IMG/VR virus record: IMGVR_UViG_3300032238_000568
Span: 1 to 20,325 of that record
Origin: a virus
Length of the DNA stretch: 20,325 nt
Direction: 5' to 3' (one strand)
Shown here: positions 6,900 to 14,215 of the stretch, piece after piece
Layout: each line of letters starts with the position of its first letter
How positions within the stretch are numbered: the first letter of the stretch is position 1
Translations under genes and position numbers: made by a program
Notes under the pieces: model-generated
Seen by the model: only the letters and a program-made list of their open reading frames with translations
Told to the model about the DNA's origin: nothing
The model's database searches: none

Positions 6900-6916
6900 G
6901 AATTTAAAATTCTTAA
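6896..6916. terminator. Inverted repeat at convergent stop codons
   Basis: TTAAGAATTT (6896-6905) and AAATTCTTAA (6907-6916) form a perfect 10-bp inverted repeat around a single A. It begins in the TTAA that provides the stop codons of both convergent genes. It is AT-only apart from one G-C pair and has a minimal loop, so it would be a weak bidirectional terminator at best. Confidence 0.35.
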
Positions 6917-7135
6917 AGACTTTGAAACTGCCTCAGTTTCTTCCATTGTAAATGCACCTCTAACGTGACAGGCAATTAATGCTTGTTTTAAACAATACAT
7001 TGCTTGTTCTTCATTCATACCATCAATAAATGAATTTAATTGTTCATTTGAGATGTAATGTATTGTATCAAAAAGAGAACCAATAATTTCTTGTGTTTTT
7101 TTTGATATTTCTTCAGTATTTTTAGTATTTTCCAT
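6896..7135 (-). CDS. Unknown 79-aa protein
   Basis: I do not recognise this small acidic protein. It is predicted all-helical: a charged N-terminal helix, then SLFDTIHYISNEQLNSFID, and a final helix with EEQAMYCLKQALIACHVRG. Two cysteines (C48 and C56) lie in that helix, without a metal-binding pattern. The gene runs against its neighbours, shares its stop region with the Thr/Pro-rich gene and starts 49 bases from the divergent gene at 7185. No late-type box precedes it on its own strand, so it may be expressed at another time from the surrounding virion genes. Confidence 0.62.
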   Translation of the reverse strand: MENTKNTEEISKKTQEIIGSLFDTIHYISNEQLNSFIDGMNEEQAMYCLKQALIACHVRGAFTMEETEAVSKSLRILNS

Positions 7136-7144
7136 ATGGTTTTA

Positions 7145-7151
7145 TATTTAT
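7145..7151 (+). promoter_or_regulatory. Candidate late promoter box in the divergent gap
   Basis: TTATATTTATGTTAAG holds TATTTAT 33 bases before the ATG at 7185, in the 49-base gap between divergent genes. The spacing is the longest of the set. Confidence 0.3.
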
Positions 7152-7184
7152 GTTAAGTATCGTAATTTTTTTCACAAAAACAAC

Positions 7185-7742
7185 ATGGAACAACAATTAA
7201 ATGAAGATTTGGCAGTATGGTTTGGCAAAAAAAAGAAGCCAAAAGGAAGTAGTCAGCCTAAAGGGCCATGGGTTAATATTTGTAGTAAAGATAAAAATGG
7301 AAAACATCCACCTTGTGGTCGTTCAGACACTGATAAAGGTGCCTATCCAAAATGTAGGGCTGCCGGTGTTGCAGGTAAAATGAGTGATTCCGCAAAACAA
7401 AACGCTTGTAAACAAAAAAGAGAAGCCGAAAAAAAAGATACACAATCAGGTAAAGGTCAAAAACCAATAATGACCTCTTATAAACCCAAAAAGAAAAATA
7501 CTAATGAAGGTATGAGACAATTTATTAAGTCCATCCTCAACGAACAGGTCAGAAAAAACAAAATGATAGACCTTGGAGAAATGGTTGAATCGCAATATGC
7601 CAAAGATTTAACAGAAGCACGTAAAATTGCACAACAACATTTAAATGAAAATCCAAGATATTATTGTGTTTTACACAGAATTGGTTTAATTGAAGAAGGA
7701 CAAACTGAAAAAATCGCTAAGGAAGTTTGTCCGTCAAACTAA
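7185..7742 (+). CDS. Cys-rich basic two-domain protein, possible internal virion protein
   Basis: The 185-aa protein has two parts. Residues about 27-82 form a basic cysteine domain: GPWVNIC (C33), KHPPCGRSD (C44), AYPKCRAAG (C57), then K-M-S and C75 in a lysine-rich helix. This compact C-x10-C-x12-C pattern could bind zinc or nucleic acid, but I do not assign a fold. Residues about 109-185 contain GMRQFIKSILNEQ (109-121) and then ARKIAQQHLNENPRYY (135-150), which resembles the A-x-x-IA-x-x-HL-xE-x-P-xYY signature of the DUF5661-type helical family. The I-L-N-E sequence at 117-120 fits the L-x-E site of the prohead protease. A related segment begins the protein encoded at 8179-8655. It converges with the 8141 gene and overlaps it by 9 bases. 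Packaging into the head is a hypothesis. Confidence 0.7.
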   Translation: MEQQLNEDLAVWFGKKKKPKGSSQPKGPWVNICSKDKNGKHPPCGRSDTDKGAYPKCRAAGVAGKMSDSAKQNACKQKREAEKKDTQSGKGQKPIMTSYKPKKKNTNEGMRQFIKSILNEQVRKNKMIDLGEMVESQYAKDLTEARKIAQQHLNENPRYYCVLHRIGLIEEGQTEKIAKEVCPSN

Positions 7743-8141
7743 TGTTTGCAATATATTTTTAAGAGAATGTTTAATATTGGAAGTAATCTCTTCTTCCATT
7801 TTTAATCTCTGACTTTCCAAAACTTCATTAAAGTGATTAGTTATTTCAATTTTTGACTTGTCTTGAATTACAACAGTATATGAATATTTGTGGTTAATAA
7901 CATTAACTGTGTTACCCTCAATTGTAATAAAAATTGAATTTGCAGGATTGTGTATGTATTTTTTATTTGAAAGTGGTGTCATTAATAATTGAGTATCTGG
8001 TTTATCAATCAATTTTTTACAAATTAATAAACAATCCAATTCATATTTTGACCTGTGACCACGTTCGTAGTCCATTTTTCTTGCAGAATCAATGTACATT
8101 CGTTGAATCCATCTTTTGAATATGTGTTTGTATTCTTTCAT
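7734..8141 (-). CDS. Unknown 135-aa protein
   Basis: I do not recognise this family. The N-terminal 50 residues are basic and helical (KEYKHIFKRWIQRMYID, then ARKMDYERGHRSKYELDCLL), the middle is strand-like (SIFITIEGNTVNVINHKYSYTVVI), and the C-terminal 40 residues form a charged helix. There are no obvious catalytic motifs. It is separated from the upstream virion operon by 37 bases that include a good match to a host-type promoter, so it may be expressed early or independently. Its 3' end overlaps the convergent gene by 9 bases. The start is an ATG without a Shine-Dalgarno. Confidence 0.68.
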   Translation of the reverse strand: MKEYKHIFKRWIQRMYIDSARKMDYERGHRSKYELDCLLICKKLIDKPDTQLLMTPLSNKKYIHNPANSIFITIEGNTVNVINHKYSYTVVIQDKSKIEITNHFNEVLESQRLKMEEEITSNIKHSLKNILQTLV

Positions 8142-8154
8142 TTTATTATGGATT

Positions 8155-8185
8155 CAAAGATAATACTTTTTTTTTGAATTAACAA
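8155..8185 (-). promoter_or_regulatory. Candidate Bacteroidota-type promoter for gene 7734-8141
   Basis: On the minus strand a TTG (8183-8185) is followed after 20 bases by TATCTTTG (8155-8162). This is an exact match to the Bacteroidota -7 consensus TAnnTTTG with the normal 17-23 base spacing to a -33 TTG. The box ends 13 bases before the ATG at 8141. It supports a Bacteroidota host and early expression of this gene. Confidence 0.45.
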
Positions 8186-8655
8186 TAGGAACCTGAACAA
8201 TGTTTTTTTCCGTCTAAACCAGGCATCCTACCTTTACATACTTGAACTGCATAACCATTTGCATATGCTGAAGGGTAAACATCATATTTTGCTTTAGCCG
8301 CCGCTTTACCACGAACACATAATTTTGTTCCCGTTTTTTTTCTACTTTCCATCATTGGAGGTTCAATATCCATCATTTCTTCTTCTTCATCGCCCCCATT
8401 AATTTCATTCATTAAGAAATCAAAAACTTGGTCAATATTATTTTTTGCTTCAGATATATGGTCTTGAGCCCAATCATGACCATTGTCAAGAATACTCTCA
8501 ATTTGTGATTTATCTAAATCTAACAATATTTCACATTGTCTTTTCATTTGTTCTAAGTTAGAGAAGAACATATATCTTTCATTTTCTTGTTCTTGTAATA
8601 CTCTCATTACAAGTTTTTGAATCATAGATTCGTTAAGTTTAACTATTTTTTTCAT
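8179..8655 (-). CDS. Small protein with targeting-like N-terminus and Cys-rich basic C-terminal domain
   Basis: The 158-aa protein has three parts. Residues 1-24 form an amphipathic helix (LNESMIQKLVMRVLQE at 7-22) ending in L-Q-E, a good prohead protease site. Residues about 30-85 are helical with the segment NGHDWAQDHISEAKNNIDQV (58-77), followed by an acidic linker (DEEEEMMD). Residues 111-158 form a basic domain with C113, the motif YPSAYANGYAVQVCKG (127-142, C140), C153 and C158. I have seen YPSAYAN-type small domains in marine phage proteins of unknown function. The gene overlaps the structural gene upstream by 4 bases (ATGA), so it is translated from the virion transcript. A role as a small internal or accessory virion protein is inferred. 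Confidence 0.75.
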   Translation of the reverse strand: MKKIVKLNESMIQKLVMRVLQEQENERYMFFSNLEQMKRQCEILLDLDKSQIESILDNGHDWAQDHISEAKNNIDQVFDFLMNEINGGDEEEEMMDIEPPMMESRKKTGTKLCVRGKAAAKAKYDVYPSAYANGYAVQVCKGRMPGLDGKKHCSGSYC

Positions 8656-10130
8656 TTTTTGTTTACGATTTGGAACATTAATTCTTTTTGATAAGTATCT
8701 CTTTCTCCACTAGTATTCACTCTAATATCAACATAATATTGATTTGGTATTTTATCTCTTGTGTCAAACATAAAATAGTACTCGTTAGGTGTTCTATTGA
8801 TTGGTGTCCAATCTTGAACTTGTACTTCAGTATTACCCTCTCTGACATAGATTCTATAAAACGCTTCAATACTGTTTAATACAATTTGACTTGTGTAGGC
8901 TTGTTTGATTGTTACCATTACTTTTCTAACATCGGTATTCAAAATTTTCTCATTTTGTTTAATACCACTGAAATCAAATCCATAAAGAATTGGGTCTTTT
9001 GATTGAGTACCTATTTGATAAACTGATGATTGACCTTGTAAAACAAATTCATTTTCTACATTATTTAATGTTTGACCATCTTTAATTAAGTTTGTCCAAA
9101 CATCAGAGAACTGACAAGGAGTTGTCCAACCTGTAATAGGTGGTACTGTAACCTCATATACCCCCTGTGTACGGAGGCAAGTAGTCAAACCTGTATAACC
9201 TGACATAATATCACCGTTAGGGTCGTACAAGTCAACTATGGGGTTTTCATCCAAATTCATAAAGTTACCATTTGAATATACATAAAGATATAAATGGTTT
9301 ACTCTATTTGATGCGAATGTGTTTCTATCATCTTTAATGATATCATCATAAGTTGTTTGAAGGAATGGTTGATAGAAAGTTTGTGTATGTCTTGTAAAGA
9401 AACCAACAGAATATGTTTCAGTTAATCCTGTAATGTTTTCAATTTCAGGAACATAAGCAATTCCCCAACCTGTAACACCTGTTATTGAACCATTTAAAAT
9501 ACCATTGATTTCACTTGACATGTCAAATGTGATATCCTCATTACCAAACTCAAAATGTTGTCTATCAACAATTGTAAGTCCTGAATAATTTAAACTTGGT
9601 GTTTGTGATGAATTTGTGTTACTATAAATTCCTGGTACAGACCAATCTGTAATTGTTGTTCTTTCAATCCAGTTTGATGGTCTACTACTAAAAGGTATGT
9701 TGTTTGACCATTCGGCAACTACGGGTTGGTATACATAATCAAAACCAACACCTTCATCCCAAGATTGTGGACTACTTGTGGCTCCTGAATAAAGTGGAAT
9801 TCTAAATAATACTAAATCAAATGATGTTGCTCTTCTTGACCCTTGTGATGTTGTATCATTTAACAAATCAATATCAAATGATGATGAATTTGTCATAATT
9901 AAGTTATGGGTCATTGCTGTGGTACATCCTGTTGAGATTTCACCTGTTGCAATACTTTCTCTTAATAGGTCTAAATCTAAATCAAAGATGAATCTTGTAT
10001 AACCTTTTGGTGCGTATGTTGCAAGGTCTGAACCAAAATATAATTCCATTACGGGGTTTCTACCCGTGTTGGTTAAACTATTTAATTGAATAGTGTTATT
10101 TTTGCTGAAATATGACCTTAAAATTGACAT
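8652..10130 (-). CDS. Beta-rich virion structural protein (baseplate or tail appendage)
   Basis: This 492-aa protein is rich in Thr, Ser, Asn, Tyr and Gly and poor in Lys and Cys, typical of phage tail and fibre proteins. The N-terminal part (about 27-110) reads NPVMELYFG, then GYTRFIFDLDLDLLRESI and FDLVLFRIP, resembling the extended beta-sandwich (DNRLRE-like) domains of surface proteins, where a conserved R-x-x-F-D-L follows a first strand. The rest is long alternating strands with a final domain (about 400-492) ending in YYVDIRVNTS. No enzymatic motif is visible. It lies immediately downstream of the OB-fold baseplate protein and has its own late-type box, so it is a late virion gene. It could be a baseplate wedge component or a short tail fibre. 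Confidence 0.72.
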   Translation of the reverse strand: MSILRSYFSKNNTIQLNSLTNTGRNPVMELYFGSDLATYAPKGYTRFIFDLDLDLLRESIATGEISTGCTTAMTHNLIMTNSSSFDIDLLNDTTSQGSRRATSFDLVLFRIPLYSGATSSPQSWDEGVGFDYVYQPVVAEWSNNIPFSSRPSNWIERTTITDWSVPGIYSNTNSSQTPSLNYSGLTIVDRQHFEFGNEDITFDMSSEINGILNGSITGVTGWGIAYVPEIENITGLTETYSVGFFTRHTQTFYQPFLQTTYDDIIKDDRNTFASNRVNHLYLYVYSNGNFMNLDENPIVDLYDPNGDIMSGYTGLTTCLRTQGVYEVTVPPITGWTTPCQFSDVWTNLIKDGQTLNNVENEFVLQGQSSVYQIGTQSKDPILYGFDFSGIKQNEKILNTDVRKVMVTIKQAYTSQIVLNSIEAFYRIYVREGNTEVQVQDWTPINRTPNEYYFMFDTRDKIPNQYYVDIRVNTSGERDTYQKELMFQIVNKK

Positions 10131-10146
10131 TTGATATTATTTCTAT

Positions 10147-10153
10147 ATAAATA
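10147..10153 (-). promoter_or_regulatory. Candidate late promoter box (minus strand)
   Basis: On the minus strand TGATATTTATATAG holds TATTTAT 16 bases before the ATG at 10130, in a 23-base gap between genes. The spacing equals that before the gene at 6189. Confidence 0.42.
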
Positions 10154-11644
10154 TCAATTAATGCGAATATTTGGATTAAGAACTTTATTTGCTGCGTTTT
10201 GTAATTGAAATAATATTTCTGTTGAACTTGTTCCATCGGTTGCAACAGGTACTGGTGGAGTTCCCGGTAATGCGTGAACGTGAGCAACCAAGTATCTAAC
10301 TATTAAATTTAAAAGTTCTATTAACTCCTCACCCCTTACGGTTGAAGATGTGTTTGGTAAAATTTTTTCTTGGATGTCTGGTTGTGAAAATCCATAAATG
10401 CTGTTCTGTAAAAAATCCACATTTTTATTGGATTTGTTTGAAAGTAAAAATAAAGTATCAGCACCTGCGGCATAAAAAGTACCATAATTAACTTCAGTAT
10501 CTTTTGGGGTTACTGTCTCAATGTCAACTTTAATCGGTTTTCCAATTTCTCCCTTAGAACGAACCAAAGCAAATTTATAACTCTGACTACCTAAACCAGA
10601 ATTAAGTGTAATGGCGTTGACAAATCTAGTTACATTTGCAAAAATAATTGGTTGAGTTAATGTAGAGATTGAATTTATATAACCTCGGGCTACGGCATCT
10701 GGTCTGTAAACAAATGGAAATTGATTTTCAACTTTTGGACCATTTGGTATTTGACCATTATTAACTCCAATAATAAAATTATTTATTTTTGAGACCGCAT
10801 CATTGAATGATAGTCCTATGAAATTTTCATAATATTCTAAAAACTTAACATCATCTAAATTTGAATCGTAATTTATATTATCGGTAAATGTTTTATTTGT
10901 AGGTTTTAAAGAAAATAAACGTATTGAACCTGTGAAAGCATTTTGTTGATTTTCTAAATTTTCAATATCCCACTCTATTAATTTTTTTACCTCTTGATTT
11001 ACGGTATTTAATTTAAGAAATGATTGTGGCTTCTTACTAACAACTTGTGTATCAAAACTTGAAAGTTGTACATAGGCTCTTGTGTTATTCGCAATTGGTT
11101 GTTTACTAGTATCTAATCTTTTTGTCTTACCAGCTCTTAATAAAACTGTGTCAGGTTTAACAATAACATCCGCGGCACCTCTACCTAATAAAGCGTTATC
11201 ACCAGGTTCAGGAAAAATACCTTTTGATTTTTCACTTTTATGTGTACCGTTTTTATTCTTTAAGGCTAATAATCCTTTTACTCTGTTACCTAAAGATGTG
11301 TATTTGTTTGCCGCTTGTAAGTTCTCATAAGGTAAACTCATTGGACTTGAAAATGCTGCTTGAACATAGTAAACATCTTGATATGGATACAACGGATTTT
11401 GATAGATTAAATTAACACGTTCACCTACTTCAGGAACTTGACTAAAAAACATTGGTAAAAGTGGAAGTTGTACAAACGGGTCTTTTGGTCCCCACATGTC
11501 AGTCGCTGGATTATATTGATACCCTTCTAAAACCGCTCTATCATTTTGGTCCAAAGGATACGCACGAATTCTACCCAACATCATTGGGTCCTGATTATCC
11601 TCAACTTTGGCAGGAAATATTAATTTACGAAATGACTTGTCCAT
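10154..11644 (-). CDS. Baseplate protein with gp5-like OB-fold domain
   Basis: In this 496-aa protein residues about 1-95 form an OB-fold of the phage hub/spike type: FPAKVEDNQDPMMLGRIRAY with the DP-x-x-LGRIR signature (19-27), W51 GPKDPF, then VPEVGERVNLIYQNP with the P-x-x-GE-x-V signature and a YYV strand. Known T4 gp5 and related hub proteins begin with this domain. The remainder (about 100-440) is unlike the lysozyme and beta-helix of T4 gp5; no lysozyme catalytic motif is visible. The C-terminus has GEELIELLNLIVRYLVAHVH followed by a Pro-rich segment (LPGTPPVP), as seen in other baseplate proteins. It overlaps the start region of the preceding small gene by 20 bases, so the two are co-translated. 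A central hub or spike-linked role is likely; the exact position in the baseplate is inferred. Confidence 0.78.
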   Translation of the reverse strand: MDKSFRKLIFPAKVEDNQDPMMLGRIRAYPLDQNDRAVLEGYQYNPATDMWGPKDPFVQLPLLPMFFSQVPEVGERVNLIYQNPLYPYQDVYYVQAAFSSPMSLPYENLQAANKYTSLGNRVKGLLALKNKNGTHKSEKSKGIFPEPGDNALLGRGAADVIVKPDTVLLRAGKTKRLDTSKQPIANNTRAYVQLSSFDTQVVSKKPQSFLKLNTVNQEVKKLIEWDIENLENQQNAFTGSIRLFSLKPTNKTFTDNINYDSNLDDVKFLEYYENFIGLSFNDAVSKINNFIIGVNNGQIPNGPKVENQFPFVYRPDAVARGYINSISTLTQPIIFANVTRFVNAITLNSGLGSQSYKFALVRSKGEIGKPIKVDIETVTPKDTEVNYGTFYAAGADTLFLLSNKSNKNVDFLQNSIYGFSQPDIQEKILPNTSSTVRGEELIELLNLIVRYLVAHVHALPGTPPVPVATDGTSSTEILFQLQNAANKVLNPNIRIN

Positions 11645-11855
11645 TTGTTCTTGCGGTGTGCTCTTTTAAAACTTTATCATATAAAGTCTCTATATTATCT
11701 AAATGAACTGTTAGTTCAATAATTAAATTTTTTGTTTCTTCAAAATCTTCAGACAAAAAGTCCATAACTTTAGTTAAATCAGAATTACCCCTATTTTTCA
11801 TGTCAGAAACAATTTCATTCATTTCTTCAAATGATAATTTATTTGATTGTATCAT
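11625..11855 (-). CDS. Small coiled-coil protein between baseplate genes
   Basis: This 76-aa protein is acidic and helical throughout, with heptad-like spacing in LTKVMDFLSEDFEETKNLI and LTVHLDNIETLYDKVL. I do not recognise a family. It overlaps the upstream 653-aa gene by 4 bases and the downstream OB-fold gene by 20 bases, so it is part of one translated series. A small chaperone or connector for one of its neighbours is plausible from position only. Confidence 0.65.
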   Translation of the reverse strand: MIQSNKLSFEEMNEIVSDMKNRGNSDLTKVMDFLSEDFEETKNLIIELTVHLDNIETLYDKVLKEHTARTNGQVIS

Positions 11856-13813
11856 AATAAAATTCCTGACATTGGCATTGGTATGGTTATTCCTATTGGA
11901 AGTACAATTTGTTGTGGTGTTAAAGCACTCATTTTACTATTTTGAGTTCTTTCAGATTCAACACCTTCAATTTGTGATTTGATTGATTGTAAATATAAAT
12001 TTGGGCTACCGTCAGGTAATGGTCCTGTTGGTATTCCTAATTTTTGCATTTGTGCAATTACCTCTAACATTGCTCTAGTATTGTTAAATCCAGTTCTTAA
12101 AGCCGCTAACGGTAATAAAAATGGTGGTATTTGAATATTAGTTCCTCTTAGGGCAAATTCAATAATATTTAAAATATCATTAATTACACTCTTACATCTT
12201 CGGTAGTCATCAATAAATTGTGCCACTAAAATAGCGGCTTCTATTAATTGTGATATAATTGCATATTGTTTAGTTAATTGATTTTTCTTTAAATCCGCAG
12301 TTATTTTTTGAAGTAGTTTTCTAATATCACGAATTATAATATTTCTAAGAATTTTTACAAATTCAGCCCCAATCTGAGACATAATTTCAATGTTCATCTT
12401 ACTGAATATTTTCATGTAAGATTTTAAATCATAAACTTGGTCTACAGCTGAACCAGCTCCATTAATAACAATTTGTTCTAATGCTTTAAACATTGTCATA
12501 AATGGTAATAATACTTTTGGTGAAATAATTGCAGAATACAAAGCATTTGGTAGAGCTTTAACAATACCGCCATCAATAGTTAAACCAATTTGGTCAATTT
12601 GAGGCCATTGTTTATTCTTTTTAACAGAATTAACGGCTTTGTTAAATACTGCGGTATTGGCGGCGGAATCAGTATCACTAATGTGTAACAATTCATTTAA
12701 AGTATCAAATAAATCATCAGTATTAACAGGTAATTTTACATTTGTACAATCAGGATATTCAACAACACCTCTTTGGATATTAGATAATTCAGATTCAATC
12801 TGTCTAATATCAATATCTGTTAATTCAAAAAAACCATCATTAACACCATCTAATGGTGCAACTTTCGCGTTTCCACTAACGTCAATTTCAGCTCTATCAT
12901 CAAAACATAAACCCATAATTCTTGTAAGAATTTTTTGGAAATATTGTTGGTCTTCAATTTCACCAGCACCCATTTTAACATTTATTGAAATGGCTCCAAA
13001 TAATATTTGAAATACTTGTAAAAAAACATTTTTTAAATCAACAATTTTAATTGTTGTGAAATAATCGGTCATAAACTGACTAACCAAATTTTGATTATTA
13101 TCTCTATTGATTAATTGTACTTGAAAAAAATCTCCTTTATTACCAAAACCATCTTGTTTCACATATGTTATATTAAAAAGACCTTGTTTTGATGACCCTA
13201 AATAATTTTTTCCATTATCATCATCATATGAAACACCTTCATTTTGAATACGATTATACAACTCCCTATTCATTGAAAATGGATTTTGTTGAACTTGAAC
13301 ATCTTTAGTCTCATAACTTAATTTACCTAATGGTGTGTCAGGAGAAACTTTTAATAATCCAAATAAATCAACACTTGAAACAGGTACATAAATACCTTTA
13401 CTGGCTATTGATGAATCATAGGTTTGTTCTTGTGAACAACCCAATTGTTTCATCATTTCTTTAGTTATAATTTCGGGAATTAAAGCGATAATGGTATTTA
13501 ATGCTTCAGTAAATTGGTTTTTAATTAAACCAACACTTGAACTAGCTGTTTTACCAGATATTCTATTATCAGGTAAAAGTTTGTTGATATCAACAAGTTT
13601 TTCTAATTGACTACTAACTTGTCTTTGATATCTTTTTTTTTGTTCTGCTAATTGGTCTATTGGACTATTAACACTATCCTCAGCCTTTTCTAATGATGAT
13701 TGTTGTTGTGAAATAATTTGTTTTGTTGCATCAGTAACTTGATTATAAGTTTCTAATGATTTAACTCGTTCTTCAACACGGTCATATTGTTTATTTAAAT
13801 CAACTACTGGCAT
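11852..13813 (-). CDS. Large probable baseplate or tail structural protein
   Basis: I do not recognise a named family for this 653-aa protein. Residues 1-75 are a charged coiled coil (YDRVEERVKSLETYNQV and QLAEQKKRYQRQVSSQLEKL). Residues about 90-420 are mixed. Residues about 430-600 are helical with long hydrophobic stretches (LYSAIISPKVLLPFMTMF, AIISQLIEAAILVAQFI) but charged breaks that argue against true membrane helices. The end is Pro- and Met-rich (VLPIGITIPMPMSGILL). It heads the series leading to the OB-fold baseplate gene, with a 4-base overlap to the small gene after it and a 6-base gap to the gene before it. It is too short for a typical myovirus tape measure, so a baseplate wedge or hub component is preferred. 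Confidence 0.68.
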   Translation of the reverse strand: MPVVDLNKQYDRVEERVKSLETYNQVTDATKQIISQQQSSLEKAEDSVNSPIDQLAEQKKRYQRQVSSQLEKLVDINKLLPDNRISGKTASSSVGLIKNQFTEALNTIIALIPEIITKEMMKQLGCSQEQTYDSSIASKGIYVPVSSVDLFGLLKVSPDTPLGKLSYETKDVQVQQNPFSMNRELYNRIQNEGVSYDDDNGKNYLGSSKQGLFNITYVKQDGFGNKGDFFQVQLINRDNNQNLVSQFMTDYFTTIKIVDLKNVFLQVFQILFGAISINVKMGAGEIEDQQYFQKILTRIMGLCFDDRAEIDVSGNAKVAPLDGVNDGFFELTDIDIRQIESELSNIQRGVVEYPDCTNVKLPVNTDDLFDTLNELLHISDTDSAANTAVFNKAVNSVKKNKQWPQIDQIGLTIDGGIVKALPNALYSAIISPKVLLPFMTMFKALEQIVINGAGSAVDQVYDLKSYMKIFSKMNIEIMSQIGAEFVKILRNIIIRDIRKLLQKITADLKKNQLTKQYAIISQLIEAAILVAQFIDDYRRCKSVINDILNIIEFALRGTNIQIPPFLLPLAALRTGFNNTRAMLEVIAQMQKLGIPTGPLPDGSPNLYLQSIKSQIEGVESERTQNSKMSALTPQQIVLPIGITIPMPMSGILL

Positions 13814-13819
13814 ACCAAA

Positions 13820-14188
13820 TTATTTTAATTTGTATGGTTTATCATTAATATTTTCAATATCTTTTGATATTAATGATTGTAACATTTCATCATCAATATC
13901 GCCTAAAGATAGGTCATCTTCAACCTTATTTGATTTTTCCCATATGGTTGATTGTAGTTTTGCCAAAGTTAATTTCTTTTCAACCACATCATTAATTATT
14001 TTTTGTTGTTTTTCTAAAACAGGACCAATTACAGTCATATCCTCAGGGTCTTTTAGCATTGCTAACATTTTATTTTGAACCCTAATTGCCGTAGACCTTT
14101 GTTCTACAAGCTCATTATAAATTTCTTGTAATAATGAAAGAACGGAATCTTTATTTAACGCTATTTCCTTTTTTTTTGGTCTTGACAT
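13820..14188 (-). CDS. Unknown 122-aa coiled-coil protein leading the baseplate operon
   Basis: The protein begins with a basic tract (SRPKKKEIALNK) and continues as two long helices (VLSLLQEIYNELVEQRSTAI, then EKQQKIINDVVEKKLTLAKL), ending in an acidic tail (VEDDLSLGDIDDEMLQSLI). I do not recognise a family. It is the first gene after the sigma factor and starts the run of baseplate genes, with a 6-base gap to the 653-aa gene. A basic start plus coiled coil could suit a scaffold, a tail chaperone or a small terminase-like protein; nothing in the sequence decides. A TATTTAT box lies 4 bases before the ATG. Confidence 0.66.
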   Translation of the reverse strand: MSRPKKKEIALNKDSVLSLLQEIYNELVEQRSTAIRVQNKMLAMLKDPEDMTVIGPVLEKQQKIINDVVEKKLTLAKLQSTIWEKSNKVEDDLSLGDIDDEMLQSLISKDIENINDKPYKLK

Positions 14189-14192
14189 ACAG

Positions 14193-14199
14193 ATAAATA
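14193..14199 (-). promoter_or_regulatory. Candidate late promoter box before the baseplate operon
   Basis: On the minus strand AATATTTATCTGT holds TATTTAT 4 bases before the ATG at 14188, in the 27-base gap after the sigma gene. As with the gene at 71, the short spacing implies a leaderless transcript if the box is a -10 element. Confidence 0.3.
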
Positions 14200-14215
14200 T
14201 TATTTTTAATGTTTT

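Noticed and set aside
10154-11644. Lysozyme domain in the OB-fold baseplate protein, as in T4 gp5
   Set aside because: No E-x8-D-x5-T lysozyme signature or similar catalytic pattern is visible after the OB domain.
11852-13813. 653-aa protein as tail tape measure
   Set aside because: It is too short for a contractile long tail, lacks repeated heptads through its length, and sits in a baseplate-type gene run.
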